Below are positions 16,973 to 22,168 of a stretch of DNA of 22,168 bases, one piece after another. The first letter of the stretch is position 1. Every line of letters begins with the position of its first letter. The notes below the pieces were generated by a model. That model made no database searches and was not told where the DNA came from. It saw only the letters and a program-made list of their open reading frames with translations. The DNA comes from Firmicutes bacterium UBA3930. Lineage in GTDB: Bacteria > Bacillota > Clostridia > Caldicoprobacterales > Caldicoprobacteraceae. A program made the position numbers and the translations under genes. Where the stretch lies: positions 1-22,168 of the forward strand of contig DGEI01000003.1 of NCBI GenBank assembly GCA_002385885.1, in the 5' to 3' direction.

Positions 16973-17212
16973 TCATATGGGATCCTCCAGGAGATAGCCT
17001 ATTTTGAATTCCTTCTTTCTTCCCACCAAGAGGAACAAAACAGGTCCTATCACATTGACAAACAGGCAAATTAAAAACCATGCCCATTTGTTTAAGTTTT
17101 GAACCCCTTCTGTAAAGATTTTAGTGCCGCAGTATACCGCCAGACTGAGTTGAAAAAGAATAAGCGGGGAGAGGATCAGGAGCATGTTCTTTGTAAGCAT
17201 AAACTCGTTCAT
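16973..17212 (-). CDS. small PLDc_N-domain membrane protein (YxlE-like)
   Basis: A 79-residue protein with two membrane segments (about 10-32 and 43-63) and a short basic tail. The pattern ILSPLILFQLSLAV, then NLNKWAWFLICLFVNVIGPV and LFLLVGRKK, is that of the phospholipase D N-terminal (PLDc_N) membrane module without any catalytic domain. In Bacillus, YxlE is such a protein and acts as a negative regulator in the SigY operon; a regulatory membrane role here is an inference. The ATG at 17212 has AGAAGG about nine bases upstream. It lies 68 bases before the serine hydrolase gene and 29 bases after another small membrane protein gene, probably in one transcript. The sensor kinase upstream begins with a similar module. 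Confidence 0.85.
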   Translation of the reverse strand: MNEFMLTKNMLLILSPLILFQLSLAVYCGTKIFTEGVQNLNKWAWFLICLFVNVIGPVLFLLVGRKKEFKIGYLLEDPI

Positions 17213-17241
17213 AATGTTACACCTTCTGTTTGATTGATAGG

Positions 17242-17421
17242 TTATTTGTCTCGCGGTTTTTTATTTGCGGAAACTGCCCCAAGAACTGCGCCCACACCGG
17301 CTCCGATGCAGAGCCACAGAACTACGTTTTGCAGCAATGCACCCAGCGCAATACCAACAGCAGTGCACAGGCCTATAGCTGTACCCATATTCCAATAATC
17401 TGACATTTTCCGGTTTTTCAT
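17242..17421 (-). CDS. 59-residue Gly/Ala-rich small membrane protein
   Basis: A short gene of 59 codons. The translation starts MKNRKMSDYWNMGTAIGLC and ends GAVSANKKPRDK. Two hydrophobic stretches (about 13-30 and 32-50) are rich in small residues (GIALGALL, GAGVGAVLGAV), a glycine-zipper-like pattern, and are bracketed by positive ends. The ATG at 17421 has a strong GGAGG nine bases upstream, which is the main reason to accept the gene. Small proteins of this build occur in Firmicutes but their function is not known to me. It lies between the cationic peptide gene and the PLDc_N gene on the same strand. Confidence 0.78.
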   Translation of the reverse strand: MKNRKMSDYWNMGTAIGLCTAVGIALGALLQNVVLWLCIGAGVGAVLGAVSANKKPRDK

Positions 17422-17470
17422 GTAACTCGACCTCCATTCGTTTACTTATTAAAATAGTTGATCCTATTAA

Positions 17471-17617
17471 TTATATCTCCGGCCTCAAAACATGTTTGCT
17501 TTTTTTCCGCTGAATTTCGCTCATCCCGGCAACATAGAAGCTTAGGCGGGCATAATCCTGCGATAGATGTCGCAGAAATTCAATTATTTTCCTGAATATA
17601 CGCTTTATAAACCTCAT
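17471..17617 (-). CDS. 48-residue cationic amphipathic peptide, function unknown
   Basis: The ATG at 17617 has GAGAGGT six bases upstream; an upstream in-frame ATG at 17704 would add 29 residues across the promoter and lacks a ribosome binding site, so I reject it. The peptide begins MRFIKRIFRKIIEFLRHL and ends QRKKSKHVLRPEI. The first 22 residues form a textbook amphipathic helix with Phe/Ile/Leu on one face and Lys/Arg on the other; the C-terminus is again basic. There is no signal peptide, double-glycine leader or cysteine. It could be a membrane-associated regulator, a small toxin or a bacteriocin-like peptide; none is shown. It is the first gene after the promoter carrying repeat copy 2. 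Confidence 0.6.
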   Translation of the reverse strand: MRFIKRIFRKIIEFLRHLSQDYARLSFYVAGMSEIQRKKSKHVLRPEI

Positions 17618-17660
17618 TATGATACCTCTCTCGGACACGGCTTCTGGTTTTTCCATGTAA

Positions 17661-17690
17661 AGTATAGAAGATAAGGCGGTCATATGATAA
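17661..17690 (-). promoter_or_regulatory. candidate promoter of the peptide/PLDc_N/serine hydrolase operon
   Basis: Minus-strand TTATCA (17690-17685) and TATACT (17666-17661) are separated by 18 bases. The -35 box is the edge of repeat copy 2, where a response-regulator activator would be expected to bind. The leader is about 40 bases. Confidence 0.45.
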
Positions 17691-17721
17691 GTTACCGGAG
17701 TCATATATCGGGTAATAAAAA
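17685..17721 (-). repeat. 37-base dispersed repeat, copy 2 (candidate operator)
   Basis: Matches copy 1 (15351-15387) at 30 of 37 positions. Read on the minus strand it contains TTACC, 14 bases, then GGTAA, an inverted repeat that is complete here and slightly degraded in copy 1 (GGTCA). One end overlaps the T-tract of the upstream terminator, the other the -35 box of the downstream promoter. Confidence 0.6.
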
Positions 17722-17742
17722 AAACGGAAGCCGCAGCTCCCG
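17717..17742 (-). terminator. rho-independent terminator of the peptidase/kinase/regulator operon
   Basis: On the minus strand CGGGAGC (17742-17736) pairs with GCTTCCG (17731-17725), seven pairs including one G-T, around a four-base loop. Eight T's follow directly. It lies four bases after the response regulator's stop. Confidence 0.85.
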
Positions 17743-17745
17743 CTC

Positions 17746-18381
17746 TTAAAACCCTAATTTTTTGAAATGCAATATGGCATTGGCTCGGTCAGTAATTCCG
17801 GCTTTGCTGTAAATTTGACTGACATAGTTCTTGACCGTACCAACGGTTAGAAAAAGGGTTTGAGCGATTTCCTGATTACTTTTCCCTTGCATCAGTAAAC
17901 GAATGATATCCTGTTCACGCCGGGTAAAGTCCTCAAGCGATATTTCCGTTTTTCCCTGCCTGCCGATATGCTTTGTGATTTTGGCGGCAATGTTTCCCGG
18001 TAAAATGATGCTTCCTTGCACAGTGTCACGGATAGCATCGGCCAGTTTTATCCCGCTGATGTCCTTTAGAAGATACCCCGAAGCGCCGTGGGCGATGGCA
18101 CCGAGAATGGATTCATCATCATCAAATGTGGTTAACACCAAAACAGCCGTTTCGGGAAAATCTCGTTTGATCAGGCGTGTAGCCTCCACACCCCCCATTT
18201 CCGGCATACGGATATCCATGAGAACCACCTGCGGGTGATGGATTTCCGTTTGTTCATAGGCTTCCATACCATTTCTTGCTTCCGCTACTACCTGAATATC
18301 AGGATTTGTTTCAAGTAATGCGCGCAGCCCATCCCGGATAATTGTCTGATCGTCCGCCAACAGAACGGTAATTTGATTCAT
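17746..18381 (-). CDS. NarL/LuxR-type two-component response regulator
   Basis: DNA-binding response regulator of 211 residues. The receiver domain (1-120) has the acidic pair Asp10/Asp11, phosphoacceptor Asp56 in VLMDIRMP, Thr84 in VLTTFDDD and Lys106 in GYLLKD, all intact. The C-terminal LuxR-type helix-turn-helix (about 148-211) reads LEDFTRREQDIIRLLMQGKS and LTVGTVKNYVSQIYSKAG. Its ATG overlaps the kinase stop by four bases (ATGA), so it is the partner of that kinase. Targets are not known, but the 37-base repeat next to its terminator is a candidate binding site. It is the last gene of its operon. Confidence 0.95.
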   Translation of the reverse strand: MNQITVLLADDQTIIRDGLRALLETNPDIQVVAEARNGMEAYEQTEIHHPQVVLMDIRMPEMGGVEATRLIKRDFPETAVLVLTTFDDDESILGAIAHGASGYLLKDISGIKLADAIRDTVQGSIILPGNIAAKITKHIGRQGKTEISLEDFTRREQDIIRLLMQGKSNQEIAQTLFLTVGTVKNYVSQIYSKAGITDRANAILHFKKLGF

Positions 18382-19766
18382 TGCACATCCTCCTTTCTTT
18401 GCACGGCGGGGATAATGAGGCTGACGGTAAACCCTTCTCCCGGTGCGCTTTCTATTTCCAGTGTTCCACCTACGCTTTGCACACGCTCCCTCATGATGGA
18501 TAATCCGGAGCCGGATTTTATATCATCTGTTCCGCTGCCGTTGTCTGTAAAAGCTAACCGCAGCTGTCCTTTATACTCGCCAATCAGGATGTCCACATGT
18601 GTTGCCTGCCCATGTCTGATTGCGTTGGTTGTACATTCCTTTACCGCCGAGAGCAGTATACCTGCTTGAAGCAGGGGCAGGGTAATTTCTGATTCCATAA
18701 CAAGATGAATATCAAGCCCGGTGTCAGAACGGATTTCCTGCAAATGCTGCTCAAGGACGTCAACAAAATTGGTTTCGTTTCCTGCCCTGACTACTTTGAC
18801 AGAAGCGCGAAGCTCCGAAAGCCCTCGCCGCACTAGCTCTTTGCCTTGATGAAGCTTTTGTGCTGCTTGCGGCTCTGATACAAGTCCCTCCGCCGCTTCT
18901 AATGTCAGGACGGCTGCAGTGAGTGTATGGCCGACCGTATCGTGCATTTCGGCGGCAATACGATTCCTCTCCTCCACGACTGCTAAGTCTTTAAGCTTTT
19001 CGGATTGCTCATTCACCGTATGGAGAGCTGATTCTAACTTTACATTTGTAATCATCTGCTTTTTTAATGTGTAAAAAGCAAGTAAGGCAAGCAGAACCAC
19101 AATTGTGTTGACGAAAAAGTAGCGGACAAGATCAGCCATTTCAGCGCTTTCGGATAAAAGTATTGTTCTTGCCGTGCTGCCCAAAAGATAAGCACCCAGT
19201 GCACCTATTCCATATGCCTTTGAGTGGGATAGTGATGCGTGGTTGATTGCACTGAACCCCGCAATGATGGAAAGAAATAAATTATCCCCCGAAACATCCA
19301 GGTATTGGATTGGTATACACAGGCCAATCTGCAGCATTGGTAAAAGCGGTTCGGCTATATAGCGCTTTTTCTCAGGGAATAGATTATACAGCAGCATTAT
19401 GAGAAAAGAGATTGATAGCAGCCAAATCAAGGGGATGTACATCGGAGTTCCGGCATTCTCTGCCAACATATGCAGCCCCATCACTTGATAAGCAATCAGC
19501 AGCAGAAAAAAAATGCCCTTATTTGTGAGATGGTTAGCCCTTTCCACTTCGGCGGTGGTGGTATCTTTGGGCGGTGTCTTTTCGGCGCGAAGCAGGTAAA
19601 ATGCAATGGCGGCCAGCCCGAAAACAGCAATAGACAAGATATATAGGGCACGATGAAACGGCTTTCGATTACCTTCTCTCACGCACTCCACAATCCAGAG
19701 TATCTGAATCAATAACTGAAGCAATACCCCCGGCAGCAGAAACGGCCATATTTCTCCTATTTGCAT
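18378..19766 (-). CDS. membrane sensor histidine kinase (NarL-partner type) with PLDc_N-like N-terminus
   Basis: Sensor kinase of 462 residues. About six to seven membrane segments occupy residues 8-235; there is no large extracellular domain, so it probably senses a membrane signal or a membrane partner. A short coiled coil (about 236-265) leads to the HisKA_3 dimerisation domain EERNRIAAEMHDTVGHTL with phosphoacceptor His275. The ATPase domain has the N-box KECTTNAIRHG (Asn381), FTDNGSG and the G2 box GSGLSIMRERV, all complete. Residues 12-63 align without gaps with the separate PLDc_N protein at 16973-17212 (shared P, L, QL, EG, final FxLL and Lys). The ATG at 19766 follows an AGGTAGGA and lies four bases after the peptidase stop. 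Confidence 0.93.
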   Translation of the reverse strand: MQIGEIWPFLLPGVLLQLLIQILWIVECVREGNRKPFHRALYILSIAVFGLAAIAFYLLRAEKTPPKDTTTAEVERANHLTNKGIFFLLLIAYQVMGLHMLAENAGTPMYIPLIWLLSISFLIMLLYNLFPEKKRYIAEPLLPMLQIGLCIPIQYLDVSGDNLFLSIIAGFSAINHASLSHSKAYGIGALGAYLLGSTARTILLSESAEMADLVRYFFVNTIVVLLALLAFYTLKKQMITNVKLESALHTVNEQSEKLKDLAVVEERNRIAAEMHDTVGHTLTAAVLTLEAAEGLVSEPQAAQKLHQGKELVRRGLSELRASVKVVRAGNETNFVDVLEQHLQEIRSDTGLDIHLVMESEITLPLLQAGILLSAVKECTTNAIRHGQATHVDILIGEYKGQLRLAFTDNGSGTDDIKSGSGLSIMRERVQSVGGTLEIESAPGEGFTVSLIIPAVQRKEDVQ

Positions 19767-19770
19767 ATTC

Positions 19771-21093
19771 CTACCTCGCCTTCTCGATTAATCTCATGGT
19801 TTCGGTGAGTGCATCCTTAGCGGGAACTATCACATCCGGAATCAGAGGAGAATCAGATTTTGATGCATCTGGTCGTATAAAGTATTTATAGGATACGGTA
19901 AAAACAAGTCGTGCATTGGGCGTCTGAAAAAAAAGAATATCCCCGTAAGACGAAGGCATGTTGCCGGGAACCTCCCCGACCACCATCCCCAATTTATTAT
20001 CTGAAATCAATGTTGCAAAGTCCATGGCCGAGCTAAACGTATCTGCCCCGGTCAGTACATATACATCACCTGAAAAGACCGGTGTAAGCTGTTGATTTCT
20101 CTGGCTCTGCGACTTGTTCTTCCATAGGATTGAGCCAAAACGAACCTCGCAGGCACCGGTGAGATAACTTTCTGCCGGCAGATAGCGGATAAATTCGTTT
20201 GTAACCAGCGAGTTTCCACCTGGATTGTTTCTTAAATCCACTATCACGCTGCGGATGTTGTTTTCCTGAACAGCCGTAAAGAAATCCCGCAGGCCGTTTT
20301 TGTATTCTTCATCATATACACATTGACGAAGAGTGAAAATCCCCATACCGGCAGATGAATCAACCGAATAATCAAAATTTGGTTCCGCCTTTTCATCACC
20401 GGCAGTAACACTTTCACACAATGTAAACGTTGCGGTTATACGGCTGCCGTCATTTGGGTTCTCCAGTACAAGCGGAATATCCGTTAGTGTATCAACGCCA
20501 ACAAAAGACAAATATTCACTGCGATTTAATCGTGAAGCGAAGGAATGCCGCGCCCAAGACTCCAGTTCGTAGGAAAACTGAGAAAGAAAGCGTTGGTAGA
20601 GGTCATCAATCGAAATGTTTCCGACTTCAACCACGATATACCCTTCATATTCATCCCCTAAACAGATCATTTTGTCATCCTTCCATGCGAAGGTGAGAGG
20701 TAAGTGCGCGCTGTTCTCGTAATTCACACCTACGGCTGTGTGAGCGTCTCCCAAACTGCTCAAAACACGCGCCGCACTTTGCCACAGCGACAAAACCGAC
20801 ACCTCCTGAAGCACAGCAATTCCAGCGCGCTCCCGCTCATATTCAAACTGAACGTTACCGGTCAGACCGTTTATACAGGCGGGATGGCGCTCTATCAAGC
20901 GGTGTACAATATAATCTAAATCCTCGACCGCTTGCTGCGTGGTCAAAACATCTTCCAATTCTTCGGACGGCCATAAAACGCTCACTGTACTGCGATAAGG
21001 ATTAAACCAAAGCTGCCACGCGCCCCATAGGGCGGTGCCACACAATGCAAAAATGCAAACGAATATCCCGATATGCTTTATGTATTTCGTCAT
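19771..21093 (-). CDS. membrane-anchored S41 family peptidase-like protein
   Basis: Extracytoplasmic protein of 440 residues with one N-terminal membrane segment (about 8-26). The C-terminal half has the S41 (tail-specific protease) core: VIVDLRNNPGGNS (about 283-295) and GADTFSSAMDFATLIS, with the probable nucleophile at the second Ser of TFSS (about 355). The N-terminal half contains SLGDAHT, as in many non-CtpA S41 proteins. The catalytic Lys of CtpA-type enzymes is not seen; the corresponding stretch reads GEVPGNMPSSYGD, so catalysis would differ. No PDZ domain is obvious. The ATG at 21093 has AAGAGGT six bases upstream; the in-frame TTG at 21111 lies before that site. First full gene of the operon with the kinase and regulator, suggesting a role in sensing. 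Confidence 0.85.
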   Translation of the reverse strand: MTKYIKHIGIFVCIFALCGTALWGAWQLWFNPYRSTVSVLWPSEELEDVLTTQQAVEDLDYIVHRLIERHPACINGLTGNVQFEYERERAGIAVLQEVSVLSLWQSAARVLSSLGDAHTAVGVNYENSAHLPLTFAWKDDKMICLGDEYEGYIVVEVGNISIDDLYQRFLSQFSYELESWARHSFASRLNRSEYLSFVGVDTLTDIPLVLENPNDGSRITATFTLCESVTAGDEKAEPNFDYSVDSSAGMGIFTLRQCVYDEEYKNGLRDFFTAVQENNIRSVIVDLRNNPGGNSLVTNEFIRYLPAESYLTGACEVRFGSILWKNKSQSQRNQQLTPVFSGDVYVLTGADTFSSAMDFATLISDNKLGMVVGEVPGNMPSSYGDILFFQTPNARLVFTVSYKYFIRPDASKSDSPLIPDVIVPAKDALTETMRLIEKAR

Positions 21094-21236
21094 AATTCGA
21101 CCTCTTCCCAAATCTCGTCAATGTTTGCCAAGAATAAACTCCTGCCATCAAGAGTGAGGATATCTGCAAGCCGCTTAGGCATTGAACAACTAATAACTAA
21201 ACCATCAAAACAATCTATTTTGGAGGAAGATATAAT
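21090..21236 (-). pseudogene. gene remnant (3' end of an unidentified coding sequence)
   Basis: In the leader of the peptidase gene, a 48-codon open stretch runs to a TGA that overlaps the peptidase ATG (ATGA), the arrangement of translationally coupled genes. Its translation is protein-like: KIDCFDGLVISCS, then MPKRLADILTLDGRS and LFLANIDEIWEEVEL. There is no start codon with a ribosome binding site: the only in-frame ATG (21182) has none, and a TAA closes the frame at 21237-21239. It is best read as the tail of a lost gene, or less likely a 30-residue leader peptide. I do not recognise the family. Confidence 0.4.
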
Positions 21237-21301
21237 TTACCGGCTGGAATAGAGACTTATCTGTTTTATTAGTACATCACCGGGTAACAGTTCTTTTTCC
21301 A

Positions 21302-21330
21302 ATTATATAATGTTTCCAGGATTATGTCAT
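21302..21330 (-). promoter_or_regulatory. sigma-A-type promoter of the peptidase/kinase/regulator operon
   Basis: Minus-strand ATGACA (21330-21325) and TATAAT (21307-21302) are exactly 17 bases apart, one mismatch from full consensus. Transcription would start near 21295, giving a leader of about 200 bases. Just inside the transcript, TTACCCGGTGATGTACT (21285-21269) resembles half of the 37-base repeat. Confidence 0.7.
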
Positions 21331-21432
21331 ACTTTTTTGTTATGTTTTCAGCAGTACAGGTTTAGTGTTTTTCTTGAAGGATGGACAGCACAAAGTCCGA
21401 AAGCGGCCTATTGCAAGCACCTTTAGACAAAC

Positions 21433-21474
21433 AAAAAACCACCTGTCGACAAAATTTCTTTTGTCAACAGATGG
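21433..21474 (-). terminator. strong rho-independent terminator after the zinc-ribbon operon
   Basis: On the minus strand, bases 21474-21459 and 21454-21439 form a 16-pair stem with two G-U pairs closed by a GAAA tetraloop, followed by TTTTTTGTTTG. The wobble pairs become C-A mismatches on the other strand, so it works as a minus-strand element. It ends transcription about 170 bases after the zinc-ribbon gene. Confidence 0.85.
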
Positions 21475-21642
21475 TATTTGATTTGGCAAAGGCACTAACT
21501 ATTGATAAAATGCACCGCTCAAATCAAATCGTTAAAATTTGCACCTCTTTTGCACACCCCTCGTTTGGAAGAATTCAATTTCAAAAAGCAACGCACACTG
21601 ATTACGGAAAACTAAAACCACATCCAAATTAGCCTTTTATTT

Positions 21643-22002
21643 TCATAGCGCTGTTCCACACTGACCGCAAAATCGAGCACCGAGAACAGCGCCGGAGCCA
21701 CATTTCGAGCAGAACTTTATCTGCGGCTCAGCTTGGTATGTCAGCGGCAGATCCTCATTCGGCGCAGCGTCAGACAGAAACAGCCAATCGATGTCCTCGC
21801 CGTCGTTACATAAGCCGATAGCTCCGGCAGGCGATACCACATAAAAGCTATCCTCATCGATTGGGTCTTCACTATCGCTTGTTTCGGCAAGCACCAGCAA
21901 GCCTTTTACATCGTATCTATCATTTGAAGTGGCAAAACTCCAGCTTGTGCAGCGTGTTGCCGAAAACTCCGCAGCCTCCAGCAGCGTGTCAAATCTCTCC
22001 AT
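21643..22002 (-). CDS. acidic protein with C-terminal zinc ribbon, function unknown
   Basis: A 119-residue protein. The N-terminal 90 residues, from MERFDTLLEAAEFSATRC through GLLVLAETSDSEDPIDEDS to DWLFLSDAAPNEDL, are acidic and match no family I recognise. The C-terminus is a zinc ribbon with FCSKCGSG and FCGQCGTAL, two CxxC pairs 14 residues apart, like the zinc_ribbon_2 domains attached to many Firmicutes proteins. The ATG at 22002 has AAGGAGG eight bases upstream; in-frame codons further upstream (to 22056) lie inside the preceding gene and are not used. No membrane segment or signal peptide. It follows another zinc-ribbon gene by 13 bases and is surely cotranscribed with it. Confidence 0.75.
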   Translation of the reverse strand: MERFDTLLEAAEFSATRCTSWSFATSNDRYDVKGLLVLAETSDSEDPIDEDSFYVVSPAGAIGLCNDGEDIDWLFLSDAAPNEDLPLTYQAEPQIKFCSKCGSGAVLGARFCGQCGTAL

Positions 22003-22015
22003 TATAAAATCCTCC

Positions 22016-22168
22016 TTATTTAAATAATAGGTTATTACACCGCTTGCAGCGGTCATTTTGTATGGGGTTCATCATGGAGCAGACATTGCAGTAAATGATA
22101 CGGTCTTTAGATTTGTCGTACTTCTCGTATGTACCGAATTTGGGATGAAACCGCACCCTGTCACCAAC
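22016..22168 (-). CDS. C-terminal end of a zinc-ribbon protein (cut by window edge)
   Basis: Only the last 50 codons are in the window; the start lies beyond base 22168. The visible part begins VGDRVRFHPKFGTYEKYD and ends with YCNVCSMMN and RCKRCNNLLFK, two CxxC pairs forming a C-terminal zinc ribbon. The frame is open to the edge and the stop overlaps the AAGGAGG of the next gene (TAAGGAGG), so the two genes form an operon. The main domain is outside the window, so the function cannot be given. Confidence 0.65.
   Translation of the reverse strand, partial: VGDRVRFHPKFGTYEKYDKSKDRIIYCNVCSMMNPIQNDRCKRCNNLLFK

Larger units (their letters stand above)
21094..21642. other. 549-base region between the zinc-ribbon gene and the peptidase gene
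   Basis: Holds, from right to left on the minus strand: a 3' trailer of about 170 bases after the zinc-ribbon gene without a convincing gene; a strong terminator (21433-21474); a clear promoter (21302-21330); and a leader of about 200 bases containing the gene remnant. The plus-strand open frame at 21381-21632 runs through the terminator hairpin and has no properly spaced ribosome binding site, so I do not accept it as a gene. Confidence 0.6.

Noticed and set aside
15351..17721. The 37-base repeats as ends of a mobile element or as attachment sites
   Set aside because: No transposase, integrase or recombinase gene lies between them. They are imperfect (30 of 37), and each sits at a promoter-like position, so a regulatory reading fits better.
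21381..21632. 83-codon plus-strand open frame
   Set aside because: It runs through the minus-strand terminator hairpin. The only AAGG before it abuts the ATG, and the translation shows no domain or compositional sign of a protein.
1..22168. CRISPR arrays, rRNA or tRNA genes, insertion sequences
   Set aside because: I saw no regularly spaced repeats, no tRNA- or rRNA-like sequence and no transposase-like reading frame in the window.

Overview
The window looks like chromosomal DNA from a low-to-moderate-GC, Gram-positive anaerobe of the class Clostridia. I infer this from strong AGGAGG-type ribosome binding sites, frequent GTG/TTG starts, an EndoAI/EndoA (MazEF) pair beside acpS and nnr, YitT and MGDG-synthase-like genes, a lipoprotein-type efflux adaptor, and a consensus Firmicutes cre site. 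The species cannot be named from the sequence. By eye, base composition and codon use become more GC-rich to the right of about 15.4 kb, so the right third may have a different history.

Left part (1-9970): the 5' part of a 6-phosphogluconate dehydrogenase gene runs off the left edge. Its upstream region carries a promoter and a perfect cre-consensus site. A three-gene ABC-2 exporter (ATPase plus two permeases) follows on the + strand. It converges on a two-gene minus-strand operon, a lipoprotein membrane-fusion adaptor followed by a 952-residue double FtsX permease; no ATPase gene is adjacent to that pair. A small membrane-anchored protein of unknown function, a KdpD-like universal stress protein and a YitT-family membrane protein come next.

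Middle (10077-15267): housekeeping genes. These are the EndoA/EndoAI toxin-antitoxin operon with its own promoter and terminator, the bifunctional NAD(P)H-hydrate repair enzyme, holo-ACP synthase, chorismate synthase on the + strand, and a processive diacylglycerol glycosyltransferase relative. Several convergent genes abut with 0-20 bases between them.

Right part (15420-22168, all minus strand): a cell-envelope and signalling block. A strong sigma-A-type promoter (21302-21330) drives an S41-like peptidase, a sensor kinase and a NarL-type response regulator, closed by a clear terminator. Downstream are four small or envelope genes: a 48-residue cationic amphipathic peptide, a 59-residue Gly/Ala-rich membrane protein, a PLDc_N protein and a membrane-bound beta-lactamase-fold serine hydrolase. 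The N-terminus of the kinase resembles the stand-alone PLDc_N protein without gaps. A 37-base imperfect repeat lies in front of the peptide gene and again in front of the glycosyltransferase gene, and could be the operator of the adjacent response regulator. Together these suggest a two-component regulon acting on the cell envelope, the best candidate here for an undescribed system. A gene remnant in the peptidase leader and two successive zinc-ribbon genes complete the right edge.
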